Positions 14,262 to 22,889 are shown, counted from the first letter of the stretch. The stretch: 25,047 nt of DNA from CAVPDE01 sp964580575 (GCA_964580575.1 CAZOLJ010000067.1:1-25047); one strand, 5' to 3'. Notes: generated by a model not told the origin, from the letters alone. A program made the numbers and translations.

Positions 14262-16820
14262 TCAGCGCTTGCGGGGCTTGGCCTGTCTTGTGGGGACCGC
14301 TTTCCACGGGTCATCCGGCCAGGGATGTTTCGGGTAGCGGCCTTTTAACTCCTTCTTCACCTGCCGGTACCCGCTGTTCCAGAAGCCCTTCAAGTCTTGG
14401 GTCACCTGGACCGGCTTGCGGGCCGGAGACAGGAGATGGAGGAGCACCTTGACCCGCCCGCCGGCAATTTTCGGAGTGTCCGCCAGGCCGAACATCTCCT
14501 GCAGCTTCACCGCCAGAATCGGGATATCTCCGGAGGCGTAATCCAGGGTTACCCGGTGGCCGCTCGGCACGAGGAGGGATGTGGGTGCGCGCTCGATCAG
14601 CAGCCGCTGCTGCTCCCGTGACAGCCGGGCGCGCAGGGGCGGCAGGAGGTCCAGGGTTCCCAGTTGTTCCCGGGTTCGGATTCCCTTTAGCCAGGGCAGG
14701 AGCCATTCCTCGGGGACGGAGAGGAGACGCGTTTCCGAAAGGTCCGGCCAGTTCTCCGTAGGGAAGGTCCTTTTCATCAGGCTCACCCGGCCCTGGAGTT
14801 GCCGGGCCTCCTCGCCAAAGACGATCCTGGCGGAGGCCGACCGGATCGCTTCGCAGAGGAGGGGATCCGCTTCCTCCTCTTTGGGTGCAAAAGGCTTGGC
14901 CGATAATTGCAGTGCCCCCAGCTTTTCCTCGACGGTAGCGATGATCCTCCCTTCCCTTTTGTCCCATTCCACCCGCCTTATGCTCTCGATGCTCTCGCTC
15001 AGTTCCTCCCGGAGGAGATCTTCGGCAACCGGCTCGGCCAGGTACACCATGCCTTCGGCTTTCTCCCCCGCATCCACATGCGCCGCGATGATAAAAGGGC
15101 TCTTCGCAAGGCGGCTCGCGGAAGGAAGCCGCACGCCCCTTCCCTGGCAGAGGATGAAACGCCCGCCTCCTTCCTCGCGCCTCTTCGCGATCCGGTCGGG
15201 AAAGGCGCGGAGGAGGAGACGAGGGATGGTCGTGCCCTCCTCTTCCCTGCATGCTCTGGAATCCCCCCGAGCCATAAGGCGCATCAGCTGCTGCGCCGTC
15301 CGTTCCACGGCCCGCAGGGCCCAGGGATCGGTTCCTCCCGGGGCTTCTTTTTGCTTTCGCCACCGCCGCAGAAGGTCGAGTCTTCCGCCGATATCGGATC
15401 CTTCGCCGTGCGCCATGAAGCCGGATGCCTCACGGCGGAGGATGTCCCGCTCCGAAAGGATGGCCGCAAGGTCAGCACCGAGGCGAGGGCGTCCGAGTTC
15501 GGCAGCCCTCTGCGACAGCCGCCCGAGCCGGGGATGGAGCGGCAGCCGGGCCATCCACCGGCCGACCGGAGTCACCGAGCCCTTAGGGTCAAGTGCGCCC
15601 AATTCCATGAGAAGACGCCGGCCCGATTCCCATGCGGCCTTCGGCGGGGGGTCCAGCCAGGAGAGTTCGGTCGGGTCCTTCACCCGCCACACCGCCAGTT
15701 CGAGGATCAGGGGGGAGAGGTCGGCTAAGAGCATTTCCGGCGGGGTAAAAGGGATCATTCCTTGAAAAGCATGGCGGCTGTAAAGGCGGTAGCAGATGCC
15801 CGGACCGAGACGGCCGGCCCGGCCTTTCCGTTGCTCCGCCGCCGCCTTGGAAACCCCGACTGTAACCAGACGGTTCATGCCGGTGGCTGGGTCATGCTGA
15901 AGCCTTCGGGTGAGGCCGCTGTCGATCACCACCTTCACCCCTTCGATGGTCAGGCTCGTTTCGGCGATGTTCGTCGCCAGAACGATTTTTCGTTTTGCCG
16001 AAGGGAGAATCGCCCGCTCCTGCTCTTCAAAGGGGAGGTCTCCGTAAAGAGGATGAATGGAGATGCCGCCCGCTTTGCCTTCCAGAGCGGCCCGCAAGGA
16101 TTCGCAGCAAGCGCGGATCTCGCCCCCGCCGGGTAGGAACACGAGAATGTCGCCGGAGGTCTCCCTCAGGGCGGTGAGGACCGTTGCCGTGATCCTCGCC
16201 TGGAGGGGCGGATCCTGCTCGTCCGGTCGGTAGCGCTCTTCCACCGGAAAGGCTTTGCCCTCTGACGAGATCACCGGCGCCCCGCCCAGCAGGGACGCTA
16301 CCGGCCCGCAGTCCAGGGTCGCCGACATGACTAGAATCTTGAGGTCTTTCCTGAGGGCGCGGCGGATGTCGAGACAGAGCGCCAGGCTGAGGTCGGCCTG
16401 GAGGCTCCGCTCATGGAACTCGTCGAAGATGACCATGGCCACACCTTTCAGACCGGGATCAGTCTGAATGCGCCGGGTGAGGATTCCCTCGGTGACCACT
16501 TCGATCCGGGTCTTTTCCGACACCTGGCTTTCAAACCGGATAGAATAGCCCATGGTCCCCCCGATCTCCTCGCCGAGGGTTTTGGCCATCCAACGAGCCG
16601 CGGAGACCGCCGCGATCCGGCGAGGTTCGAGCATCAGGATCCGTCCCTTTCCCGGGGGTATCCCTTGGAGCAGCGCCAGGGGGGTGCGCGTCGTTTTCCC
16701 GGAACCGGGCGGGGCCTGCAGAACCACTGAAGGGCTGGCCAGCACCGTTTCCTTTATCCGAGGAAGGATTTCGTCGATGGGGTAGGATTTAACCTCCAGG
16801 ACCTTGTTCATAGCTTTCAT
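14262..16820 (-). CDS. hrpB: ATP-dependent RNA helicase HrpB
   Basis: This 852-residue DEAH-box helicase has the length and domain order of HrpB. It has motif I APPGSGKTT (36-44), motif Ia EPRRIAAVSAARWMA, motif II DEFHER (133-138), motif III MSATLD, and motif VI near AAAEQRKGRAGRLGPG. A helicase-associated region follows, then the HrpB-specific C-terminal domain ending in LKGFWNSGYRQVKKELKGRYPKHPWPDDPW, a very characteristic signature. HrpB uses ATP to remodel RNA; its exact cell role is poorly defined. The start could be 16820 or the internal ATG at 16811, since neither has a strong ribosome site. The gene is GC-rich and separated by 193 bases from the downstream panB operon, so it is probably an independent unit. 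Confidence 0.95.
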   Translation of the reverse strand: MKAMNKVLEVKSYPIDEILPRIKETVLASPSVVLQAPPGSGKTTRTPLALLQGIPPGKGRILMLEPRRIAAVSAARWMAKTLGEEIGGTMGYSIRFESQVSEKTRIEVVTEGILTRRIQTDPGLKGVAMVIFDEFHERSLQADLSLALCLDIRRALRKDLKILVMSATLDCGPVASLLGGAPVISSEGKAFPVEERYRPDEQDPPLQARITATVLTALRETSGDILVFLPGGGEIRACCESLRAALEGKAGGISIHPLYGDLPFEEQERAILPSAKRKIVLATNIAETSLTIEGVKVVIDSGLTRRLQHDPATGMNRLVTVGVSKAAAEQRKGRAGRLGPGICYRLYSRHAFQGMIPFTPPEMLLADLSPLILELAVWRVKDPTELSWLDPPPKAAWESGRRLLMELGALDPKGSVTPVGRWMARLPLHPRLGRLSQRAAELGRPRLGADLAAILSERDILRREASGFMAHGEGSDIGGRLDLLRRWRKQKEAPGGTDPWALRAVERTAQQLMRLMARGDSRACREEEGTTIPRLLLRAFPDRIAKRREEGGGRFILCQGRGVRLPSASRLAKSPFIIAAHVDAGEKAEGMVYLAEPVAEDLLREELSESIESIRRVEWDKREGRIIATVEEKLGALQLSAKPFAPKEEEADPLLCEAIRSASARIVFGEEARQLQGRVSLMKRTFPTENWPDLSETRLLSVPEEWLLPWLKGIRTREQLGTLDLLPPLRARLSREQQRLLIERAPTSLLVPSGHRVTLDYASGDIPILAVKLQEMFGLADTPKIAGGRVKVLLHLLSPARKPVQVTQDLKGFWNSGYRQVKKELKGRYPKHPWPDDPWKAVPTRQAKPRKR

Positions 16821-16889
16821 TAAAGCCCACTTGCAGATGCCGGGTCAAGCCTAGGTTTGGCTCTTTTCTGCCAGGGGCTAGCGTCGTGT

Positions 16890-17255
16890 CTCCCCCCGCC
16901 CAGGGACTGGGCACGGTTCGGGCTCCTTTATCTGCAGAACGGGGTTTGGGGAGGGGAAAGGATTCTTCCTGAAGGGTGGGTGAAATACAGCGCCACGCCG
17001 ACCCCCAAAGCCCCTCAGGGACAATACGGCGCCCTGTTTTGGCTGAATGCCGGGACAGAAGGGAATCCGAGTGACCGGATCTGGCCCAAGGCACCGAGGG
17101 ACGCTTTCGCTGCCAGGGGATACCAGGAGCAGTACGTGGTGATCATTCCATCCAAGAAATTGGTCATCGTGAGGTTTGGTGCGACCTCCGTCCGCGCCGC
17201 CTGGGACGTGAATGACTTCATTTCCCGAGTGGCGGCAGCCCTCCCCGACAAGTAA
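16890..17255 (+). pseudogene. 3' relic of a class C beta-lactamase-family hydrolase gene
   Basis: From about codon 12 of the open frame at 16857 the translation matches only the C-terminal third of beta-lactamase class C/EstB-like serine hydrolases. It shows RDWARFGLLYLQNGVWGGER, then ILPEGWVKYSATPTP, QYGALFWLNAG, AARGYQEQYVVIIPSKKLVIV and VNDFISRVAAAL, ending at TAA 17255. The nucleophile motif SxxK and the YxN motif, which should lie some 200-300 residues upstream, are absent: hrpB starts on the other strand only 70 bases away. The gene has therefore lost its 5' part and is unlikely to make an active enzyme. The remnant frame is still open, which suggests the loss is fairly recent. Confidence 0.8.
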
Positions 17256-17356
17256 GGAAAAAGAAGAAGCTGACGAAGCAACCCAATAGCATATTGTTCG
17301 GAGAGGCGATCGGCTTTTAAGACAGCACAACTGGAAAGTGGCTGAAACACAAAATT

Positions 17357-17362
17357 TATAAT
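17357..17362 (+). promoter_or_regulatory. Candidate -10 element upstream of the ThDP enzyme operon
   Basis: A perfect TATAAT lies in an AT-rich patch (17350-17367) about 100 bases upstream of the ThDP enzyme start, in an otherwise empty gap of about 210 bases. No convincing -35 hexamer is present at 16-18 bases, so activator dependence is possible. It is the best promoter candidate for the plus-strand operon. Confidence 0.35.
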
Positions 17363-17463
17363 ATTATGCATCCTTATTTCATGGTTCCAGGTTGGGGGGT
17401 CCTGATCGACGCTCTACCTGCACCGGTCAACCCGCAGTCACCCATTTGCAAAGGAGCGAGTTC

Positions 17464-19227
17464 ATGGCGGATAAAACCACAGGCGGCGCAATCCTAGCCC
17501 GAATGCTCAAACAGGAAGGAGTCGAGAAGTTCTTCGGAATCATCGACGGGACCTATACCCAGCTCCTCAAAAACTGTGTCGATATGGGGATGCAGATGAT
17601 CACCCCCCGCCATGAGTCCATTGCGGCACACATGGCCGGCGCCTATGCCAGGCTGACCGGGAAACTCGGCGTGTGCTTGGCTTCCAGCGGCCCGGGAGTG
17701 GCCAATGTGCTCAGCGGCGCCTGCGTGGAAAACGCGGAAGGCAACCGTGTGCTGCTGATCACCAGTTGCCGGCGAACACCGGTCACGTACCCTGATCGCG
17801 GCGGGGCCTACCAGTTTTTCGATCAGGTAAAGGTCATCAAGGGGATGTCCAAATGGTCTTGTGCGGTCCCTTCCTTTGACCGGATTCCGGAGCTCATGCG
17901 CCGCGCGATGAGGGCATGCTACGAGGGTCGTCCGGGAATGGTGCACATCGATGTGGCCGAGAATCTCATGAACGGCGAGTGTCCTGAAACGGGCATTCTG
18001 AAACCTCATCAGTACCGACGTATGGAGCCCTTGGAGCCTTCCCCGGCCGATGTGGGACGGGCGGCAGACCTGCTCGCTTCTGCCAGCCTCCCCATCATTC
18101 ACGCGGGCAGCGGAATCATTCATGCCGGCGCCTACGCAGAGCTAGCGGAGATTGCAGAGATGCTGCAGGCGCCGGTCACCACCTCCTGGGCGGCAAGAGG
18201 GGTCCTCGACGAAAGAAACCCGCTCTCCATGTGCATGATCCACATCAAGGCCGTCAATCAGGTTCGCAACGAAGCGGACTTGGTTCTGTGCTTGGGGTCG
18301 CGCATCGGCGAAACCGACTGGTGGGGCAAGGCACCCTACTGGGCGACACCCGATGTCCAGAAATTCATCCAGGTGGATGTGGATGAGGAGACGATCGGCC
18401 GCACCCGCCAGGTGGACCTGGGCGTGGTCGGGGATGTCAAGGTGTTCCTGCAGAGGCTGATCGGGGTGCTGAAGCACCGCAAATACTCACCCCCCCCAAG
18501 AAAAGAGAAGATCACCCGGCTGACCGGAGAGGCGGCGGCGGACCGGGCTGAGCTGGGCAAGAAGCTCCAGGATTCAAGCTCGCCCATGCTCACCGCACAT
18601 GTCGGTCACATCTGCAGGGAAATGTTCCCGGACGATGCCGTGGCCGTGTTTGACGGCGGAAACGCGGCGGTGTGGGCCAACTTTTATCACCAGGTGCGGG
18701 TGCCCAACACCCTTTTGACCACCAATCACATGGGTCACCTGGGCGCCGGTGTGGGCCAAACTCTAGGGGCCTGCGCAGCACGACCGGACAAGAAGGTTTA
18801 CTGCATTACCGGCGACGGAGCCATGGGGTTCCACCCGCAGGAAATCGAGACAGCCGTTCGCAACCGGCTCAAGCCCGTGTTCCTGGTGGTCACAGACAAG
18901 CAGTGGGGCATGGTCAAGATCAACCAGAGCTTTGCCCTGAAGTTCTACAAGGCCCTGTGGAACTTCAAGGTGAAGGGGAAAGCCCTGGAGCCGGAGGAAA
19001 CCATCAATACCGAGCTGTGTGAAATCGAGTGGGACATGCTGGCCCGATCCATGGGCGCTCACGGCGAACGGGTCTCTGACCCGGCTCAACTGAGGCCCGC
19101 CCTGGAGCGCTGCCTCAAATCAGACAAATGCGCCGTGATCCACGTGGACGTGGATCCGGTCAAGCACATGATGGCACCCGGTCTCATCCACTTCAAAAAC
19201 ATGCACCAGGAACCAAAGGGGAAGTGA
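17464..19227 (+). CDS. ThDP-dependent enzyme of the acetolactate synthase superfamily
   Basis: This 587-residue protein has the three-domain ThDP enzyme layout. The N-terminal PYR domain carries the activating glutamate E51 (PRHESIAAHMAGAYARLTG) followed by ASSGPGVANV. The middle domain has SRIGETDWWGK. The C-terminal PP domain has GDGAMGFHPQEIETAV (G450-D451-G452). The second metal-binding position of the usual GDG...NN motif is aspartate (VVTDKQWG, D478) instead of asparagine. Such enzymes decarboxylate 2-oxo acids or join or split acyl units; the exact reaction is not clear, and it is too different from biosynthetic acetolactate synthase in context to name it so. No small regulatory subunit is adjacent. 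The start at 17464 has AAAGGAG 7 bases upstream, preferred over an in-frame start 24 codons earlier. The next gene begins beyond a MITE-like element. Confidence 0.85.
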   Translation: MADKTTGGAILARMLKQEGVEKFFGIIDGTYTQLLKNCVDMGMQMITPRHESIAAHMAGAYARLTGKLGVCLASSGPGVANVLSGACVENAEGNRVLLITSCRRTPVTYPDRGGAYQFFDQVKVIKGMSKWSCAVPSFDRIPELMRRAMRACYEGRPGMVHIDVAENLMNGECPETGILKPHQYRRMEPLEPSPADVGRAADLLASASLPIIHAGSGIIHAGAYAELAEIAEMLQAPVTTSWAARGVLDERNPLSMCMIHIKAVNQVRNEADLVLCLGSRIGETDWWGKAPYWATPDVQKFIQVDVDEETIGRTRQVDLGVVGDVKVFLQRLIGVLKHRKYSPPPRKEKITRLTGEAAADRAELGKKLQDSSSPMLTAHVGHICREMFPDDAVAVFDGGNAAVWANFYHQVRVPNTLLTTNHMGHLGAGVGQTLGACAARPDKKVYCITGDGAMGFHPQEIETAVRNRLKPVFLVVTDKQWGMVKINQSFALKFYKALWNFKVKGKALEPEETINTELCEIEWDMLARSMGAHGERVSDPAQLRPALERCLKSDKCAVIHVDVDPVKHMMAPGLIHFKNMHQEPKGK

Positions 19228-19232
19228 GCGCG

Positions 19233-19522
19233 TAACAGTTTAGCTTTTTGAAATGGATGGCTGAGGCCATGGGGGTCTCTCTCAAAACAGAACAACGAAG
19301 AAGCCACAGCGCGGTGTCCATCTCTAGGCCATGGGTGAGGCGGGCGGAGGGCTACCGGGCAACTCGCCAGCGAAAACCGTGCATGGAGGTAGCGGTGAAA
19401 CCTCGCCGCCCGCCTTCGCTGCCCCTTATCTGCGAAGTTTTTCCCGCATACTCTTCGTTTTCTGTTTTGAGAGAGACCCCCATGACCTTTTTCTGTTACT
19501 ATTTCAAAAAGCTAAACTGTTA
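19233..19522. mobile_element. MITE-like element with long inverted repeats flanked by TA
   Basis: The ends 19233-19254 and 19501-19522 are perfect 22-base inverted repeats (TAACAGTTTAGC...GAAAT on the left). After short unmatched spacers of 10 and 13 bases a second arm pairs 19265-19292 with 19460-19487 over 28 bases with a single mismatch (core GGGGGTCTCTCTC). A further 8 bases (AACGAAGA, 19294-19301 with 19452-19459) also pair. The middle has an additional perfect 10-bp stem, AGGCGGGCGG (19338-19347) with 19406-19415, and GCTACC/GGTAGC. TA at both outer ends fits a TA target duplication, as in IS630/Tc1-mariner elements. The 290-base element has no coding capacity. It fills the space between the ThDP enzyme stop and the epimerase gene. 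As RNA it would fold into one long hairpin. Confidence 0.8.
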
Positions 19523-19532
19523 GGTGAGAACA

Positions 19533-20507
19533 ATGGATGCCACGGAAAAGAACGTGTTCATCACCGGTGCCGGCGGATACATCGGAAGCCTGACGGTTAC
19601 AGCCCTTGCCGAGAACCGAGGCAGTCTGAACAGGATCATCGCGGCTGACATCCGGCCGGTACCCGAAGACCGGCCATTTGCCGGAGTTGAGTACGTTGCG
19701 GCAGACATCCGAGACCCAGGGCTTGCGGAATTGCTCCAGGAGCACCGGGTGAATGCTGTCGTTCACCTGGCTGCAGTCGTCAATCCGGGTAAAAAACCGG
19801 ACCGGGCTTTTCTTCACGCTGTGGAGGTGGAGGGGACCCGCAATGTCCTGAAAGCCTGTGTTTCCGCCGGTGTGAGGAAGTTCATCTACACCTCATCGGG
19901 CGCGGCCTACGGATACTACAGCGACAATCCTGAATGGCTGAGTGAAGACGACCTGATTCGAGGCAATCCCGAGTTTCCCTACTCGGACCACAAGCGCCAG
20001 GTGGAGGAGATGCTGGTCGAGCACCGGCAAACGCATCCGGAGCTGAAGCAGTTGATCTTCCGGTGCTGCACGATTCTGGGAGCCACAGCGAAAAATCAGA
20101 TCACCGACCTCTTCGACGGGAAACGTGTGCTTGGGCTCACCGGCTGCGAGATCCCTTTCGTGCTCATCTGGGACATGGATGTGGTCGGGGCTATTCTCAA
20201 GGGCATCGCCGAGGAGAATTCCGCCGGCATCTACAACGTGGCCGGGGACGGGATCCTGACCATGAAGGAGATGGCCGGCATCATGGGTAAACCCTATGTG
20301 GCTGTGCCGCCGGGGCTGATCAAAGGGGCCCTCTGGGTCATGAAAAAATTGGGGGTAACCCAGTACGGCCCGGAGCAGGTCAATTTCCTGCAATACAGGC
20401 CCGTTCTCTCCAACAGGCGGCTCAAAGAGATGTTCGGGTACACTCCTCAAAAAACGACACGCGAAGTGTTTCAATTTTTCCTGGAGTGCAGAAAGAGCAG
20501 TGGTTGA
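19533..20507 (+). CDS. NAD-dependent epimerase/dehydratase (extended SDR)
   Basis: This 324-residue extended short-chain dehydrogenase has the nucleotide-binding motif TGAGGYIGS (11-19) and ADIRD at 58-61 in the adenine-binding loop. The catalytic triad is S121/S122 (YTSSGAAYG) with Y150 and K154 (YSDHK). The C-terminal half (FVLIWDMDVVGAILKGI, GIYNVAGDG, NRRLKEMFGYTP) is typical of sugar or isoprenoid-type substrate domains in this family. The substrate is unknown. ATG 19533 is preferred over a GTG three codons earlier because AGGTGA stands 5 bases before it. That ribosome site directly abuts the right end of the MITE-like element. The neighbouring ThDP enzyme, MFS carrier and SDR suggest a shared catabolic or conversion route. 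Confidence 0.88.
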   Translation: MDATEKNVFITGAGGYIGSLTVTALAENRGSLNRIIAADIRPVPEDRPFAGVEYVAADIRDPGLAELLQEHRVNAVVHLAAVVNPGKKPDRAFLHAVEVEGTRNVLKACVSAGVRKFIYTSSGAAYGYYSDNPEWLSEDDLIRGNPEFPYSDHKRQVEEMLVEHRQTHPELKQLIFRCCTILGATAKNQITDLFDGKRVLGLTGCEIPFVLIWDMDVVGAILKGIAEENSAGIYNVAGDGILTMKEMAGIMGKPYVAVPPGLIKGALWVMKKLGVTQYGPEQVNFLQYRPVLSNRRLKEMFGYTPQKTTREVFQFFLECRKSSG

Positions 20508-20570
20508 ACCAAGACCTCAGCGGTAAACCGGTGACATCAACTTTCGTCTTGCTGCAAGGGGAGGGGCAAA

Positions 20571-21869
20571 ATGAGTACTGTAACTGCACCCAAAGAGTAC
20601 AAGCTGTCCAAATTCAGCACCTATTATATTTTCACCCTCCTGTTTCTGCTGTATTTCTTCGATTATGTCGACCGGATGATCGTCACATCCCTTTTCCCCT
20701 ACATTCAAAAAGAATGGGGGCTCACGGATACCCAATCCGGTCTGCTCGTGTCGGTCGTCTACTGGTCCATCGTCGCCTTCGTCTTTCCCGTTTCGATCCT
20801 CGTGGACCGCTGGAGCCGGAAGAAAACCATCGCTATCATGGCCCTGATCTGGAGTCTGGCCACGGCGCTTTGCGCCTTCACCAAGAGCTTCCCCCAGCTG
20901 CTCATGGCCCGCTCCGGCATCGGTATCGGGGAAGCCGGGTATGCCCCCGCAGGCACGGCAATGCTCTCCGGCCTCTTTCCTCCGGAAAAACGCTCCCGCA
21001 TGATGGGTCTCTGGAACATGTCTATCCCCCTCGGGATCGCCGTTGGGATCGCGGTCGGCGGATTTGTTGCCCAGCACTGGGGATGGCGGCATGCCTTTGG
21101 CCTGGTGGCTCTTCCTGGAGCGATTGCAGCGATTCTGTTCTTCTTCGTCAAAGACTATAAGACAGTGGATCTGGTCAAAACCGTGGGACCCTCAGGAGCC
21201 GGGAGCACCAAGGTCAGGATGAGCAAGACGGATATCTTTCGGGAATTCATCCATACCCCATCCCTGATGTTGACCAATCTGGGGTTTATCGGCTGCATCT
21301 TCGTCAACAACGCCATCATTGTCTGGCTTCCCACCTATCTGCACCGCGTGGAAGGCATCTCCATGAGCGAGGCGGGAACCAAGGTGGGGGCGATCATGTT
21401 ATTGGCCATCATCGGTCTTCCCGTGGGGGGATGGTTGACCGATGTGTGGTTCAGGAAGAATGTAAGTTCACGAATGCGATTTCCAAGCCTGACCATAGCC
21501 CTGAACGCCGTCGTTATCTTTGCCGCTTTTTCCTTCCTTGACGGAAAGGCACAGTACATAATGCTTCTTCTCATGGGGGTCTTGGCCAGCATGTTCGCTC
21601 CGGCAGCCATCATTGTCACCCAGGAGGTTATCCACCCCGGCCTTCGGGCCATCTCCTACTCCGTCTGCGTTGTTTTCCAGAATCTCTTCGGGGCGTCCAT
21701 GGCGCCGATCGTCATAGGGGGACTTTCCGATGCCTACGGCATCAAAGTGGCCATGTCTATTCTGCCTGCGTTCCTTCTTGTTTCGGCCCTCCTGTTTTTT
21801 ACCGGCTCCTTTTCTTACAAGAAGGATCTGGACAAAGTAGAAAAAATCGCTCTGGAGTGTGAAGACTAA
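20571..21869 (+). CDS. MFS transporter, Spinster-like
   Basis: This 432-residue major facilitator has about 12 hydrophobic segments. After helix 1 (FTLLFLLYFFDYVDRMIV) come YIQKEWGLTDTQSGLL and the A-like loop VDRWSRKKTIAIMALIWS, then ARSGIGIGEAGYAPAGTAML, a signature of Spinster/hexuronate-like carriers. The second half has LPVGGWLTDVWFRKN. It likely moves a small organic acid or lipid-like compound across the inner membrane; the direction and substrate are unknown. The start at 20571 has GGAGGGG 6 bases upstream and follows the epimerase gene by 63 bases. The SDR gene begins 3 bases after its stop, so the two are surely cotranscribed. Confidence 0.9.
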   Translation: MSTVTAPKEYKLSKFSTYYIFTLLFLLYFFDYVDRMIVTSLFPYIQKEWGLTDTQSGLLVSVVYWSIVAFVFPVSILVDRWSRKKTIAIMALIWSLATALCAFTKSFPQLLMARSGIGIGEAGYAPAGTAMLSGLFPPEKRSRMMGLWNMSIPLGIAVGIAVGGFVAQHWGWRHAFGLVALPGAIAAILFFFVKDYKTVDLVKTVGPSGAGSTKVRMSKTDIFREFIHTPSLMLTNLGFIGCIFVNNAIIVWLPTYLHRVEGISMSEAGTKVGAIMLLAIIGLPVGGWLTDVWFRKNVSSRMRFPSLTIALNAVVIFAAFSFLDGKAQYIMLLLMGVLASMFAPAAIIVTQEVIHPGLRAISYSVCVVFQNLFGASMAPIVIGGLSDAYGIKVAMSILPAFLLVSALLFFTGSFSYKKDLDKVEKIALECED

Positions 21870-21872
21870 AGA

Positions 21873-22856
21873 ATGAACTTATTGCTGAAAGGTAAAGCGG
21901 AGCCCCACGGACAGGAGCCCGTGGCACCTGCGGTGCGGCGTAGCCCGCCGAAGCTGGAGCCCTCCTGCGCAAAGGCTTCCGACTTCGCTAAAGCTTCGCC
22001 GGACAGGTCGGTCGACATCCGCATTCCTCCACGGACGGTAAACCGTGGCCTCCTGCGTAGGCAGGTGATAGCCGTGACAGGAGGGGCCAGTGGAATCGGC
22101 CTGGCCATCTGCCGGCGTTTCGGCCGCGAAGGCTGCCGGGTGGCCGTCATCGACATGAACGGGGAGGAGGCCTCGCGCCAGGTCAAGGCCTTGCAAGGAG
22201 CAGGTGTGGAAGCACACGCCTTCACCTGTGATGTGAGCCGGGAGGAGGAATGTTCAGAGACCATTCAAGCTGTCATTGACGCTTACGGTGGAATCGACAT
22301 CCTTGTCAACAATGCCGGCCTGACTCAGCGTAGCGCCTTTGTGGATACACAAACCGACGTTTATAGAAAGATCATGGCCGTGAACTTTTTCGGGGCACTC
22401 TACTGTACCAAGGCGGCGATCAAGACCCTGATTGAACGGCGGGGTGTGATTGTCGTAACCTCCAGCCATGCCGGATATTCGCCGCTGCTGGGAAGGACGG
22501 CCTACAGCGCCAGTAAGCACGCTCTCCATGGCCTTTTTGAAAGTCTGCGGACGGAAGTCAAGAATATGGGCGTCCACGTCATCATGCTCTGTCCCGGATT
22601 TACTCGAACGAACCTGCAGGAGAGGGCTCTGAATGGTGACGGCAGCATTACCCGTCATCCGCGGTCTAAAGTCGGGGCGGAAGATACACCGGAAAATGTT
22701 GCTCAGGCTGTGTTCCAGGGAGTCATGAAGAGGAAGCGCATGCTGATTCTGACACCGACAGGTAAAATGACTTACTGGCTCAGTCGTCTGGCTCCGGGCC
22801 TGTACGAGAAGATCATGGCCAACCAGTTGAAACAGGAACTCACCCGCCAGCCTTAG
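21873..22856 (+). CDS. Short-chain dehydrogenase/reductase with an in-frame repeat insertion
   Basis: This 327-residue classical SDR has TGGASGIG (69-76), D119 in CDVS, NNAG (146-149), catalytic S197/S198 (VVTSSHAGY) and Y211-K215 (YSASK). The tail is LAPGLYEKIM. It is an NAD(P)-dependent alcohol or carbonyl oxidoreductase of unknown substrate. The N-terminus is unusual: residues 1-8 (MNLLLKGK) are followed by 56 residues of foreign-looking sequence (for example SCAKASDFAKASPDRS) before VIAVTGGASGIG. Removing those 56 codons gives MNLLLKGKVIAVTGG, a textbook SDR start. Nucleotides 21897-22064 are thus an in-frame repeat insertion. Whether the extended protein folds is uncertain, but the catalytic part is intact. 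The ATG is 3 bases after the MFS stop, with a weak ribosome site (GAAGA), consistent with translational coupling. Confidence 0.85.
   Translation: MNLLLKGKAEPHGQEPVAPAVRRSPPKLEPSCAKASDFAKASPDRSVDIRIPPRTVNRGLLRRQVIAVTGGASGIGLAICRRFGREGCRVAVIDMNGEEASRQVKALQGAGVEAHAFTCDVSREEECSETIQAVIDAYGGIDILVNNAGLTQRSAFVDTQTDVYRKIMAVNFFGALYCTKAAIKTLIERRGVIVVTSSHAGYSPLLGRTAYSASKHALHGLFESLRTEVKNMGVHVIMLCPGFTRTNLQERALNGDGSITRHPRSKVGAEDTPENVAQAVFQGVMKRKRMLILTPTGKMTYWLSRLAPGLYEKIMANQLKQELTRQP
21897..22064. repeat. 168-bp palindromic repeat insertion inside the SDR gene
   Basis: The inserted block is bounded by two similar hairpins, CCACGG/CCGTGG at 21905-21910 with 21919-21924 and again at 22029-22034 with 22043-22048. 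Between them are CGAAGCT (about 21950) and AGCTTCG (about 21994), another complementary pair. The central translation AKASDFAKASPDRS resembles peptide strings I have seen encoded by dispersed palindromic repeats in several bacterial phyla. The length is exactly 56 codons, so the SDR frame is kept. AGGT occurs at both junctions (21890-21893 and 22063-22066) and could be a short target duplication. No transposase is present. Confidence 0.72.
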
Positions 22857-22889
22857 AATGACGGCGTCGTGTCAGGTTTTGACGGGTTC

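Noticed and set aside
14581..15765. Long plus-strand open frame opposite hrpB (394 codons)
   Set aside because: It is Ser/Arg-rich, has no recognisable motif and is antisense to an unambiguous helicase in GC-rich DNA, a common artefact.
17392..17463. Earlier in-frame start for the ThDP enzyme
   Set aside because: The extra residues are not family-like and AAAGGAG is correctly placed before ATG 17464.
19233..19522. Reading the inverted-repeat element as a simple transcription terminator
   Set aside because: The arms are far too long, with internal unmatched spacers, a 150-base core and TA borders, and it lies within an operon.
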